This document shows, one piece after another, positions 29,794-38,231 of a stretch of DNA of 64,000 nucleotides (the first letter of the stretch is position 1; the number at the start of each line of letters is the position of its first letter). The notes beneath the pieces are model-generated. The model ran no database searches. It had not been told where the DNA came from and saw only the letters and a list, made by a program, of their open reading frames with translations. Origin of the DNA: Sulfitobacter albidus (GTDB taxonomy: Bacteria > Pseudomonadota > Alphaproteobacteria > Rhodobacterales > Rhodobacteraceae); contig NZ_CP073581.1 of assembly GCF_018200035.1 (NCBI RefSeq), positions 678,501 to 742,500 on the forward strand, given 5' to 3'. A program made the position numbers and the translations under genes.

Positions 29794-30225
29794 CTACCGC
29801 AGCTGTGTCAGCCAGACGCCCACGGCCATCACCGCGATGCCGCCCGCGCGGGTGGCGCTGATCGGTGACGCCTGCGCGCCGAACAGGCCGAACTGATCGA
29901 TCAGTGCCGCCGAAATCAGCTGCCCCAGCAGCACAAAGAACACCGCGTTCCCGATCCCGAAATGCGGCGCGATATAGGTGATGCTGAGCACGTAGAACGC
30001 GATCAGCGCACCCGCCAAAAACAGATGCGCAGGCGCGCTCACCATGCGCGCAAACCCTCCGGTGCCCACCACCAACGTCACCGCCAGTGATGTGGCAAAG
30101 GCCACCACGAACAGCACCGTCGCCGCCGCGGCGGGCGATCCGATGCGCGCGCCCAATGCGGCGTTGAGTGCGGCGAGGATCGGGATGCCGATCCCCGCCA
30201 GCGTCATGATGATCGCGTAGTGCAC
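29794..30225 (-). CDS. DMT-type exporter, DUF606/YdcZ-like
   Basis: Small inner-membrane protein of 143 residues with about five membrane helices. The GTG at 30225 is chosen because AGGGAG lies 6 bases upstream and it begins directly with the first helix (VHYAIIMTLAGIGIPILAALNAALG). The helix pattern and the segment YIAPHFGIGNAVFFVLLGQLISAALIDQFGLFG are typical of PF04657, which usually works as a single or paired five-helix unit. Substrate unknown. The next minus-strand gene ends 11 bases upstream. Confidence 0.85.
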   Translation of the reverse strand: MHYAIIMTLAGIGIPILAALNAALGARIGSPAAAATVLFVVAFATSLAVTLVVGTGGFARMVSAPAHLFLAGALIAFYVLSITYIAPHFGIGNAVFFVLLGQLISAALIDQFGLFGAQASPISATRAGGIAVMAVGVWLTQLR

Positions 30226-30236
30226 GGCGCGCTCCC

Positions 30237-30916
30237 TCACGTGCAGATAGTGTCCAGATCGACCCCGTCCCACGGCAGGCCGACGTCATAGGCCGGGCTT
30301 TGCGGCAGGGGGGCGACCGGCATCACCTGGCTCACCAGCGCATGCAGCCGTTTGGTACGTGCCGCCTGCGGATTGAGCGCGCGGCAGCATACCAGCTCTT
30401 CGACGATGCTGCCCTGTTGCTCGTATCCGAAATCGAGGAATTTCTGGTCGGTGAGCTCAAACAGGTAGGGATCGCCGCCGGGGCTATGCTCTGTCGCGGC
30501 TTTCAGGGGGTGTAGCCCGTCAGCTTGCGGTTTTGCCACTGCCATACGTGGGTCAGCTCATGTGCGAAGAGCATCGACGCGACCAGCCCCACGCGGTCCG
30601 GGAAATCCGGCAGATAGTCGTCGAGGTACCAATCCTTGTCGAACAGCACCGTGTTGAACAGCGCCACCGCCGCCGGTTTGGTGGTGACCGTCACCGTCTC
30701 GGGCGGATGGGGCGGAAAGATCTGCTCGCGGCAGGTCGTGCGCGGGCGCGGCTTGCGCTGGAACGTCACCGCGCGCACCGGCGCCCCGTCGTGCAGGCGC
30801 ACGGAGTCGTAATTCAGCGTCTCCCCGTGGATACCCCGGGCAAAGGCCCGCTCGGTCTCGGTCAGCGGACGCCCGCAAGAGGCGAGGAAAAGCAGGAGAA
30901 GGAGGGCAAAGCGCAT
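30237..30916 (-). pseudogene. HELTH-motif lipoprotein, frameshifted
   Basis: Reading from 30916: MRFALLLLLFLASCGRPLTETE, a lipoprotein signal with Cys14. It continues through FNTVLFDKDWYLDDYLPDFPDRVGL and MLFAHELTHVWQWQNRK, a HExxH zinc-peptidase-like motif, then stops at 30503. The missing C-terminus (LKAATEHSPGGDPYLFELTDQKFLDFGYEQQGSIVEE, ending LDTICT) lies in the neighbouring frame down to 30237. A run of five Gs at 30506-30510 (plus strand) marks the junction; six would give one continuous 226-residue protein. Either a genuine pseudogene or a one-base assembly error. Function unknown. Confidence 0.75.
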
Positions 30917-30957
30917 GACCGCATTAGGGGCCAGCGCGCGCGGCCGCGCAAGTCAAA

Positions 30958-31359
30958 TCAACGTGCGAAAGTGGCCGTGGCGAGTGCGACCGCCTTGTCC
31001 GACGGCTCTGCCACGATGGTGCAGCGGGTAAAGACCATGCTGCGCCCCGCGCGCGTCACCTCCGCCTCGGCGCGCAGCGCGTCGCCACTGCCGGGCCGCA
31101 GGAATTGCGTGTCGAGCGTGACGGTCCCCACGGGCACCATCTCCCCGAAATGCCCGCCGCAGGCCATCACCATGGCCGTATCCGCCAGCGCGGCCAACGC
31201 CTGCCCCGACACGATCCCGCCCGTGCGGTTGATCGCCGGCGTGACAGGGATGCGCAGCACCGTGCGCGCGGGCCCGATCTCCGTGACGGTGGGCGAGAGC
31301 GCCAGCACCCATGGGGCAAAGTTGCGATCCAGAAAGTCCTGCGCGGTCGATACATCCAT
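30958..31359 (-). CDS. PaaI-family thioesterase
   Basis: Single hot-dog-fold acyl-CoA thioesterase, 133 residues. Core signature: TGGIVSGQALAALADTAMVMA, where the Gly-rich turn and Asp (ADTAM) match the catalytic region of the PaaI/4HBT group. DTQFLRPGSGDALRAEAEV is the second hot-dog strand pair. No signal peptide. It is isolated between the frameshifted lipoprotein and a short intergenic region. Acyl substrate unknown; CoA-thioester hydrolysis is inferred from the family. Confidence 0.88.
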   Translation of the reverse strand: MDVSTAQDFLDRNFAPWVLALSPTVTEIGPARTVLRIPVTPAINRTGGIVSGQALAALADTAMVMACGGHFGEMVPVGTVTLDTQFLRPGSGDALRAEAEVTRAGRSMVFTRCTIVAEPSDKAVALATATFAR

Positions 31360-31539
31360 CCCGCCAGACTGCCCATTGAGGCGCGATGTTACAAGCCGCT
31401 CGCGCAGGGGCGATCAAAGGTGAAGCCTGCGCCCCTAGCTGCGACGCCCTGCCGCAGCCATGTCTATGAGGATCGCAGCGGCAAGAGGCCGCGCGGCACG
31501 CACCGCGAGGCCAAAGGCCCGCCGGAAAGGAGACTTGAA

Positions 31540-31626
31540 ATGCTGAAAGTAATCATACCGACCTTCGTGGGCTTTGCCGGATTGATGATGGTCTGGGGTG
31601 TCACTGCAGCGACTTGGATGGTGTGA
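31540..31626 (+). CDS. Putative 28-residue hydrophobic peptide
   Basis: A 29-codon gene with a strong ribosome-binding site (AAAGGAGA, 31527-31534). The peptide, MLKVIIPTFVGF followed by AGLMMVWGVTAATWMV, is one membrane segment with a single lysine near the start and a tryptophan-rich end. It is followed by a GC-rich inverted repeat at 31672. The upstream sequence is intergenic. Coding status rests on the start context, hydrophobicity and position only. Confidence 0.5.
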   Translation: MLKVIIPTFVGFAGLMMVWGVTAATWMV

Positions 31627-31671
31627 CGCCTACCACCGACCTTCAAGACAACGCCCGCCCGGACGCAGGCC

Positions 31672-31762
31672 GGGCAGCCCCCGACCGCCCCCGTCAAACC
31701 GCAGGTTTGCCTCCGGCAAAACGGCGGGGGCTTTGGCCCCCACCCGCGGTCGGGGGCTGCCC
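31672..31762. repeat. GC-rich element bounded by a 17-base perfect inverted repeat
   Basis: Arms GGGCAGCCCCCGACCGC (31672-31688) and its exact complement (31746-31762) enclose further small hairpins (AAACC/GGTTT; GGGGGC/GCCCCC). The architecture resembles the hairpin units at 52299-52690: CCCGA(A)CCGCCCCC near the left arm and CGGT(T)CGGG at the right. It may act as a terminator or be a mobile palindromic unit. Confidence 0.65.
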
Positions 31763-31815
31763 TTCTTGTTGGATAGTGCCTTCTGGTCCTTGGACTAGTC
31801 TAAAGACAGAAAAAC

Positions 31816-32286
31816 TCAGTGAGTATCAAAACCAGAAATATCGAGCCGAAGTTCCATCGTCGCGAAAAGCTCCAAGAAATATTGCTCAATCGGGTCGGCG
31901 ACTTCAATGAAGCGAAATTGCATTGCCTTAATCGCGGCAATTTGCAGTTCAAAAGTTCGCCCATATACTGGGTGCTTCACTATCTCTTTCCGACTATTAG
32001 TACCGGAGTAAGAAGCATTTCTGATCTCTGGGTGAAGGCTTCGGGTCCGCTTCAGTGCGAACGACGCTGAATTATGGCTCTTGGTTACGTGAGCCCTTAG
32101 CCTTCCCTGAAGATTGCGCGTTCGCCCGACGTACACAGGGGAACCATTTTCGTAGAGAATATAAATTCCGGGAATTTTTCGATCATAGGTCGAGATTTTG
32201 AAAGGACGTAAATCGCTCTCAACTAGTTGTTTGAATAGTGTCGGCGCAGCACGGGTGTAGTCTTCGTAGCTCCGCCCCTCAAACAT
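31816..32286 (-). CDS. GIY-YIG-type nuclease domain protein, low GC
   Basis: A 156-residue protein with a GIY-YIG fold near its N-terminus: PGIYILYENGSPVYVGRTRNLQGRLRAH at residues about 39-66 has GIY (40-42), YVG (52-54) and the catalytic-type Arg after NLQG. The C-terminal half (RTFELQIAAIKAMQFRFIEVADPIEQYFLELFATMELR) has a Glu where the metal-binding Glu is expected. Base composition is visibly poorer in G+C than the flanking genes, which suggests acquisition. Its ATG overlaps the parE stop by eight bases. Could be a small repair or selfish nuclease; no partner is visible. Confidence 0.8.
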   Translation of the reverse strand: MFEGRSYEDYTRAAPTLFKQLVESDLRPFKISTYDRKIPGIYILYENGSPVYVGRTRNLQGRLRAHVTKSHNSASFALKRTRSLHPEIRNASYSGTNSRKEIVKHPVYGRTFELQIAAIKAMQFRFIEVADPIEQYFLELFATMELRLDISGFDTH

Positions 32287-34243
32287 CCATCTCCTCCAAA
32301 TCCACAAACCGCGCGTTCTCCTGAATATACTGGAAACGCAGCTCCGGTTTCTTGCCCATCAGGCGCTCCACCAGATCGCCGGTCTGGCCGGGCATGTCCT
32401 CGTCCACTGTCACGCGGATCAGCTTGCGGGTGGCGGGGTCCATCGTGGTCTCTTTGAGATCCTTCGCGTCCATCTCGCCCAGACCCTTGAAGCGTTGCAC
32501 GTCGATCTTGCCCTTGCCTCCCAAACCCTTCTCCAGCAGCGCGTTTTTCTCGGCGTCATCGGCCACATAGACGCGCCGCGCGCCCTGCGTCAGGCGATAC
32601 AAAGGCGGGCAGGCCAGGTACAGGTGGCCTGCGTCGATCATCGGGCGCATCTGGGTGTAGAAGAACGTCATCAGCAGCGCCGCGATATGCGCGCCGTCCA
32701 CATCCGCGTCGGTCATGATGATGATCTTATCATAGCGCAGATCGTCGAGGTTGAATTTGGTGCCCATGCCGACGCCCAGCGCCTCGCACAGGTCCGAGAT
32801 TTCGGCGTTGGTGTTCAGCTTGCCCGACGCCGCCCCCAGCACGTTCAGGATCTTGCCCTTGAGCGGCAAGAGCGCCTGCGTCTTGCGGTCGCGCGCGCCC
32901 TTGCCTGAGCCGCCGGCCGAATCCCCCTCGACGATGAACAATTCCGTGCCCGCCCGGTCCTTTGACGTGCAGTCGGTCAGCTTGCCGGGCAGGCGCAGTT
33001 TCTTGGTGGCCGATTTGCGCGCGGTTTCCTTTTCCTGCCGCCGGCGCAGGCGTTCCTCGGCGCGCAGGACGAGGAAATCGAGGATCGCACCGGCGGATTT
33101 CGTATCCGCTGCCAGCCAGTTGTCGAAGTGATCGCGCACAGCGCCTTCGGTCATCTTCTGCGCGGCTTCGGTGCTCAGCCGGTCCTTGGTCTGACCCACA
33201 AAGGCCGGATCCGCGATGAAACACGACACCAGCGCACAGCCCCCCGACATCAGATCCTCGCGGGTGATCTGCGCGGCCTTCTTGTTGTTGGACAGCTCGC
33301 CGTAGGCCTTGATCCCCTTGAGGATCGCGGCCCAAAAGCCCGCCACATGGGTGCCGCCCTCGGGCGTGGGCACGGTGTTGCAATAGCTCTGGATGAAGCC
33401 GTCGCGCGCGGGCGTCCAGTTGATTGCCCATTCAACCTTGCCCGCCTCGCCGAATTTCTCGTTGAAATCCACGGTCCCGGCAAAGGCGGCATCGGCGTAG
33501 GTGGTCGAGGTGCCCAGCGTCTCGCTCAGATAATCGGCCAGACCGCCGGGGAAGTGGAACGTGGCCTCCGTGGGGGTTTCCCCGTCCGTGATGGCCGATT
33601 TCCAACGGATCTCCACGCCCGAGAACAGATAGGCCTTTGAGCGGATCGAGTTGAACAGCCGCGCGGGCTTGAACCGGTGCGTGCCAAAAATCTGCTCATC
33701 CGCGTGGAAGGTGACGGTGGTGCCGCGCCGGTTCGGGGCCGCGCCGATCTTTTCCACCGGGCCAAGGGGCAGGCCGCGCGAAAACCGCTGCTCATACAGC
33801 TCCTTGTTGCGCGCCACCTGCACGACCATGCTGTCGCTGAGCGCATTGACCACCGACGCGCCCACCCCGTGCAGACCGCCCGAGGTCTGATAGGCCTTGC
33901 CCGAGAATTTGCCGCCCGCGTGCAGCGTGCACAGGATCACCTCAAGCGCGGATTTATCCGGAAACTTGGGGTGCGGATCGATCGGGATGCCGCGCCCGTT
34001 GTCGCGTACCGTGAGGCTGTAATCCTCGTGCAACTCCACCTCGATGCGGTTGGCGTGGCCCGCGACGGCCTCGTCCATCGAGTTGTCGAGAACCTCGGCC
34101 ACCATGTGATGCAGCGCGCGTTCGTCCGTGCCGCCGATATACATGCCGGGGCGCTTGCGCACGGGCTCCAGCCCTTCCAGCACCTCGATGGAGGACGCGT
34201 CATAGGTCGTATCCGGCTCATTGCCTGACAGAAGATCGTTCAT
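32279..34243 (-). CDS. parE: DNA topoisomerase IV subunit B
   Basis: ATPase subunit of the chromosome-decatenating topoisomerase; 654 residues from MNDLLSGNEPDTTYDASSIEVLEGLEPVRKRPGMYIG. The open frame extends 26 codons upstream without similarity. GHKL ATPase motifs: EVLDNSMDEAVAGHA, VRDNGRGIPIDPHP, SGGLHGVGASVVNALS. TOPRIM: EGDSAGGSGKGARDRKTQALLPLKGKILNV and MTDADVDGAHI. The C-terminus ENARFVDLEEMDV fits ParE, not GyrB, and there is no GyrB insert. Secure. Confidence 0.95.
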   Translation of the reverse strand: MNDLLSGNEPDTTYDASSIEVLEGLEPVRKRPGMYIGGTDERALHHMVAEVLDNSMDEAVAGHANRIEVELHEDYSLTVRDNGRGIPIDPHPKFPDKSALEVILCTLHAGGKFSGKAYQTSGGLHGVGASVVNALSDSMVVQVARNKELYEQRFSRGLPLGPVEKIGAAPNRRGTTVTFHADEQIFGTHRFKPARLFNSIRSKAYLFSGVEIRWKSAITDGETPTEATFHFPGGLADYLSETLGTSTTYADAAFAGTVDFNEKFGEAGKVEWAINWTPARDGFIQSYCNTVPTPEGGTHVAGFWAAILKGIKAYGELSNNKKAAQITREDLMSGGCALVSCFIADPAFVGQTKDRLSTEAAQKMTEGAVRDHFDNWLAADTKSAGAILDFLVLRAEERLRRRQEKETARKSATKKLRLPGKLTDCTSKDRAGTELFIVEGDSAGGSGKGARDRKTQALLPLKGKILNVLGAASGKLNTNAEISDLCEALGVGMGTKFNLDDLRYDKIIIMTDADVDGAHIAALLMTFFYTQMRPMIDAGHLYLACPPLYRLTQGARRVYVADDAEKNALLEKGLGGKGKIDVQRFKGLGEMDAKDLKETTMDPATRKLIRVTVDEDMPGQTGDLVERLMGKKPELRFQYIQENARFVDLEEMDV

Positions 34244-34441
34244 TGCACCGCTCACTTTTATGGTTGCCGTATTCTGGCAGGCAGGGACGCCCTGCGCAAT
34301 GTGGCCGCGCGATTCATCCACAGCTTTATGCGCCGGGCGCGTGCCTCAATTTTGCGCAGCGCGCCCGCGCGGGCCTCAACGGGCTTGCCAAACATCGCGC
34401 GCATGATACGTGCCGCCACAGACACGCATGGAGCGCTTCCC

Positions 34442-35122
34442 GTGAACGACATCTCCCAAGATCCCGCCGCCCTGCCAACCCTGCGCGATGTGCCCGATTG
34501 GCGCTACATGCTTCAGGAATACGACGAGCTGTATCGCTACCTGCCCGCCGGCGGATCGGACCGCATCGCGAGCCACCAGCGCAAAGTGCGCGAGGCGATC
34601 AGCCGTCTGCTCAAACGCAACGCGACCGTGGCACTGCAACCGCAATCGTCGAAACCCGTCACCGCCCATCTGCGCCGCGCGCTCAGCGAGGGGCGGCAGG
34701 GCACGCTGGCGCCGGCCGTGCGCGCACTTGACGCCATCGCGCCGCTGCTCAGCTGGCAATACGGCTACGAAAAGGTGCCCAAGGGGCTGCAACAGAACTA
34801 CGCCTTTGCGGAATTGGCGGGCTTCAACGGCCCCATCGTCAGCGAAGAGATCATTCTGGGCGTCGTCCTGTTCGCGCCCGGCTGCACCTATCCCGCGCAC
34901 GCGCACAGCGGCATCACCGAAAGCTATGTCTGCCTGTCGGGCGCTGTGTCAGAGAACCATCAGGGCGTCTATGTGCCCGGTTCGATGATCTACAACCCGC
35001 CCGAGCATCTGCACCGCATCACCGTGGGCAAGCGTGAGCCCGCGTTGCTGGCCTATGCGTGGATGGGCAGCCGCGAGGATCTGCGCGACCAGAAGATGGT
35101 CTTTACCCGCACGCGCAAATAG
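34442..35122 (+). CDS. dddL: DMSP lyase, DddL type
   Basis: Cupin-fold enzyme cleaving dimethylsulfoniopropionate to dimethyl sulfide and acrylate, a signature roseobacter activity. The start is set at GTG 34442 (GGAG upstream), giving 226 residues, the usual DddL size; earlier in-frame ATGs add 30-47 unlike residues. Family marks: WRYMLQEYDELYRYLPAGGS, SWQYGYEKVPKGL, and the metal-binding cupin motifs YPAHAHSGITES (His153, His155, Glu160) and EHLHRIT (His189/His191). LLAYAWMGS near the end also matches DddL. Acrylate can feed the propionyl-CoA genes seen at 1-10 kb. Activity is inferred. Confidence 0.88.
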   Translation: MNDISQDPAALPTLRDVPDWRYMLQEYDELYRYLPAGGSDRIASHQRKVREAISRLLKRNATVALQPQSSKPVTAHLRRALSEGRQGTLAPAVRALDAIAPLLSWQYGYEKVPKGLQQNYAFAELAGFNGPIVSEEIILGVVLFAPGCTYPAHAHSGITESYVCLSGAVSENHQGVYVPGSMIYNPPEHLHRITVGKREPALLAYAWMGSREDLRDQKMVFTRTRK

Positions 35123-35125
35123 CGC

Positions 35126-36544
35126 CTAGCGCGCCAGATCGCGCACCACTTGGGCGTAGTTGGCGATATAGGCCGCGCGCCCGTAGCGCTCCAGCCCGTC
35201 CTGCGTCGCCGCACCGTAGCGCTCAGGCGCGCGCAGCACGCGGGCCAGCGCGTCCGACAGCGCGGGGATGTCGCCGGGGGGCACCAGCTCTCCGTTGTGG
35301 CCGGGCACGATCATTTCGCGCGGGCCGTAATCCACATCGTTGCTGATCACCGGACAACCCGCCGCCAGCGCTTCGAGGATGGCGAGGCCAAACCCCTCGG
35401 TCAGCGTGGGATAGACGGCGGCAAGCGCGCCGCGAAACACCGCTTCGGGCGTATCGGTGTAGCCCGCCAGCCGGATCCGGCTGCCACAGCCCAGATCCGC
35501 AATCTGCCGCTCAAGCGCCGCGCGGCCCGTGCCCTCGCCGTAGATGACGTAATCGACCTGCGGGAACGCCTCCATGATCGCGGCAAAGGCGGCGATGCTT
35601 TCGTCGATAGGCTTGCCCGCCAGATCGAGCCGCGAGACGGTGACCAGATCACGCCGGGGCAGGGGGGCGGTGGCTGCGGCTTCGCAGAAATGGGGCACCA
35701 CGCGCAGCGGTGCGGCGGGGGTCAGATCCGCCTCAAGTCGTCGCTTGTGCACCTGCGTCGAGGTCAGGATCATCTCGCCCTGAAAATTCTCTATCAAAAA
35801 CCGCGAACGCGGCACGATCCGCCCGTCCGGCCCCCGATGATCGGCGTGCAGAAACAACGCCCGCCTTTTGGCCGAGTCCGCCAGATAAGCCGAGGTGATG
35901 CCGTCGAAAAACACCACACGCTCGGTCCAATCCACCAGCTTGAAGACGTTGCGCATGAAGATGCGCGGCATCCGGCAAATCTGCCCGGTGACAAGGTTCC
36001 TGGCCACGGCAAACCTGTCCTCATGCGTCTTGAGCCATCGGATCGGCAGCCCTTCGGCGTAATCCGTCACCTCGACCGTGCCGTCGCCGTATCGGCGCAG
36101 GCGCTGCTCCGCCAGACCGTCGCGCAGGTGCACCAGATGGGTGCCGTCGTCGCACGCGATGCTGCGCCGGGTCAGCGTGCCCACGGGGCTGTCGCGGATG
36201 CGGTCGGTCATCACCGTTTGGCCTGCCTGCGTGTAGGTGATCTTGCGCCCCTGCATGCGCTTGTCGTCAAAGGGCACGGCGGTATCTTCCACCCGGACCC
36301 CCGCGGCACGAGCGGCGGGCAGGCAGGCGTCCGGCAGGCTCTCGAACCGCACCCGTGGGTGCAGCACCCCCCGCGCGCGCAAGGTGGCAAAGTTCAGACG
36401 TTGCCGGGGGCCATGCTCCAGCGCCAGCAACACCGGGTCAAACGCCGGATCCTCCGCCAGCGCATTCATGCGCGCGATGACCGCGCGCACCTTCCCGCCG
36501 CCGCCCAGACCGATCCGCTCAAACAGGCTGTAGACGGGGATCAT
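35126..36544 (-). CDS. Glycosyltransferase, GT4-like
   Basis: A 472-residue cytosolic/peripheral glycosyltransferase. The start MIPVYSLFERIGLGGGGK contains an N-terminal glycine-rich acceptor/donor loop; an ATG 11 codons earlier is less likely. The C-terminal Rossmann half holds VYPTLTEGFGLAILEALAAGCPVISNDVDYGPREMI, the EX7E-type GT-B signature. The N-terminal region is longer than in typical GT4 enzymes (unusual insert with RRYGDGTVEVTDYAEGLPIRW), as in poly(glycerol-phosphate)-type transferases. The sugar and acceptor are unknown. It is convergent with dddL, three bases apart. Confidence 0.82.
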   Translation of the reverse strand: MIPVYSLFERIGLGGGGKVRAVIARMNALAEDPAFDPVLLALEHGPRQRLNFATLRARGVLHPRVRFESLPDACLPAARAAGVRVEDTAVPFDDKRMQGRKITYTQAGQTVMTDRIRDSPVGTLTRRSIACDDGTHLVHLRDGLAEQRLRRYGDGTVEVTDYAEGLPIRWLKTHEDRFAVARNLVTGQICRMPRIFMRNVFKLVDWTERVVFFDGITSAYLADSAKRRALFLHADHRGPDGRIVPRSRFLIENFQGEMILTSTQVHKRRLEADLTPAAPLRVVPHFCEAAATAPLPRRDLVTVSRLDLAGKPIDESIAAFAAIMEAFPQVDYVIYGEGTGRAALERQIADLGCGSRIRLAGYTDTPEAVFRGALAAVYPTLTEGFGLAILEALAAGCPVISNDVDYGPREMIVPGHNGELVPPGDIPALSDALARVLRAPERYGAATQDGLERYGRAAYIANYAQVVRDLAR

Positions 36545-36609
36545 CGTGGCTCTTTCGGCTGTATCCAGGTGCCGCAAGCATATCCCGCCCGCTCCCGCGC
36601 CGCAAAGTC

Positions 36610-37497
36610 TCAGGCGGCCTGCGGCGGCACGCGCCGCACGGCGATCAGCAGACCGACCGTCAGCAGCACCAATGCGGCAATCCCGATCCCGCCAATCCGC
36701 TCGCCCAGGATCAGCGCGCCCAGCACCGCGCCCATCCCCGGCACCGCCGCCAGGATCGAGGCGGTGTTACCCGTCCCGATCCGGCGCGAGGCATGGGCGA
36801 TCAGCAACAGCCCCATCAGATTGGGCACAAACCCCTGATAGACCGCCTGCAACATCAGCGGCCCCACCGGCGCCTCCGCCAGCCCCGACGGCAGCCACAG
36901 CGCCCAGATCGGCAGATAGATCGCGGCATTGATGACGGTCCCGCACCACAGGATCTGCAGCGGTCCGATCTGCCAGCGTTCCGACAGCACCACATAGACC
37001 GAGAAAAACGCGGCCCCGATCAGGAACAACAGATCCCCGATCCACGCATCGGCCAGCCCAAGCTGCCCGGCCTCCCACACCAGCACGACCGCCGAGACGG
37101 CGATCACGCCCGCACCAATGAGCTGTCGACGCCCCGGCACAAGGCCATACAGGATCAGCCCAAACCCGATGCTGAACAGCGGCAACACCCCGTTCATGAA
37201 AATCCCGCCGTGGGACGCGGGCGCAAACAGAAACCCCGCAAAGACACACAGGATATAGACCGGCCCCAGGATGAACGCGATCACCGCCGTGCGGATCAGG
37301 CTCATCCCCCGCCAGGGCTTCCAGATCAGACAGATCGGCAGGGCGACACAGGCCGCCAGCCCGTAGCGCAGCGCGGCCAGATCATAGATCGTCAGCCCCG
37401 AGCTTTCGGCCACGCGGCTCACGATCAGCCAGAACGCCCAGACAAACACGATCACCCAGGCGGCAAGGTATCCCGTCAGGGTGGGGGAGGTCGGCAT
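36610..37497 (-). CDS. EamA/DMT-family transporter
   Basis: Ten-helix inner-membrane transporter of 295 residues, with two EamA repeats: residues about 10-135 (LTGYLAAWVIVFVWAFWLIVSRV) and about 150-290 (WIGDLLFLIGAAFFSVYVVLSERW, then LGALILGERIGGIGIAALVLLTVGLL). The start MPTSPTLTG is preferred over MRITD five residues earlier. Family members export amino acids or metabolites; the substrate is unknown. It is divergent from the peroxidase-like gene. Confidence 0.88.
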   Translation of the reverse strand: MPTSPTLTGYLAAWVIVFVWAFWLIVSRVAESSGLTIYDLAALRYGLAACVALPICLIWKPWRGMSLIRTAVIAFILGPVYILCVFAGFLFAPASHGGIFMNGVLPLFSIGFGLILYGLVPGRRQLIGAGVIAVSAVVLVWEAGQLGLADAWIGDLLFLIGAAFFSVYVVLSERWQIGPLQILWCGTVINAAIYLPIWALWLPSGLAEAPVGPLMLQAVYQGFVPNLMGLLLIAHASRRIGTGNTASILAAVPGMGAVLGALILGERIGGIGIAALVLLTVGLLIAVRRVPPQAA

Positions 37498-37615
37498 GTC
37501 GGTGATCCTCAAAGACGTTGCCGCACCCTAGGCGCAGGCCAAGGCCGCCACAACCGCCCGCTTGCGGCCTCGCACCGATTGCCCCACTCTGCCCCCACCC
37601 CAACAGGAGCCCGCC

Positions 37616-38224
37616 ATGGCCTGGATCAAAACCATCCCCTTCGACGCCGCAACAGGCAAGCTGCGCCAACTCTACGAGCGCGTGACCGGCCCGGGCAACA
37701 ATGTCGACAACATCATGCAGATGCACTCCCTGCGTCCCCACACGATGGAGGCGCATATGGCGGTCTATAAATACGTGCTGCATCATTCGGCCAATGAAGT
37801 CCCCAAATGGTTTCTCGAAGCACTGGGCGTCTGGGTCTCCGCGCTCAACGGGTGTGACTACTGTGTGCAGCATCATTTTGCGGGTATGAAACGCCTGATG
37901 GACGACGATGCCCGCGCCGACGCCCTGCGCAGGGCGATTGACGCACGCGACATCGCCGCGATGCCGCTTACGGCGGGCGAACAGGCGGCGATGCGCTACG
38001 CCCAAAGGTTGACGGAGGCGCCCGCCGATATGGCGCAGATCGACGTAGAGGCGCTGCGCATGGCCGGCTGGGACGATGGCCGCATTCTCGAGATCAACCA
38101 GGTCACCGCCTATTTCAGCTACGCCAACCGCACCGTTCTGGGGCTTGGCTGCTCGACGGAAGGCGACGACATCGGCCTCAGCCCCGGCAACAACGCCGAC
38201 CCCGACGACTGGAACCACCGCTGA
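37616..38224 (+). CDS. Peroxidase-related / AhpD-like protein
   Basis: A 202-residue carboxymuconolactone-decarboxylase-fold protein. The start MAWIKTIPFDAATGKLRQLYERV has AGGAG upstream. The redox motif GCDYCVQHHFAGMKRL provides the AhpD-type CxxC with a following His, as in uncharacterised peroxidase-related enzymes of this length. EINQVTAYFSYANRTVLGLG is a conserved helix near the end. Probably an alkylhydroperoxidase-like thiol enzyme of the cytosol; the partner is unknown. Confidence 0.87.
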   Translation: MAWIKTIPFDAATGKLRQLYERVTGPGNNVDNIMQMHSLRPHTMEAHMAVYKYVLHHSANEVPKWFLEALGVWVSALNGCDYCVQHHFAGMKRLMDDDARADALRRAIDARDIAAMPLTAGEQAAMRYAQRLTEAPADMAQIDVEALRMAGWDDGRILEINQVTAYFSYANRTVLGLGCSTEGDDIGLSPGNNADPDDWNHR

Positions 38225-38231
38225 ACACGGT

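Noticed and set aside
31614..31910. 98-codon plus-strand frame
   Set aside because: Its product runs through the palindromic element and into the 3' end of the GIY-YIG gene; no motif.
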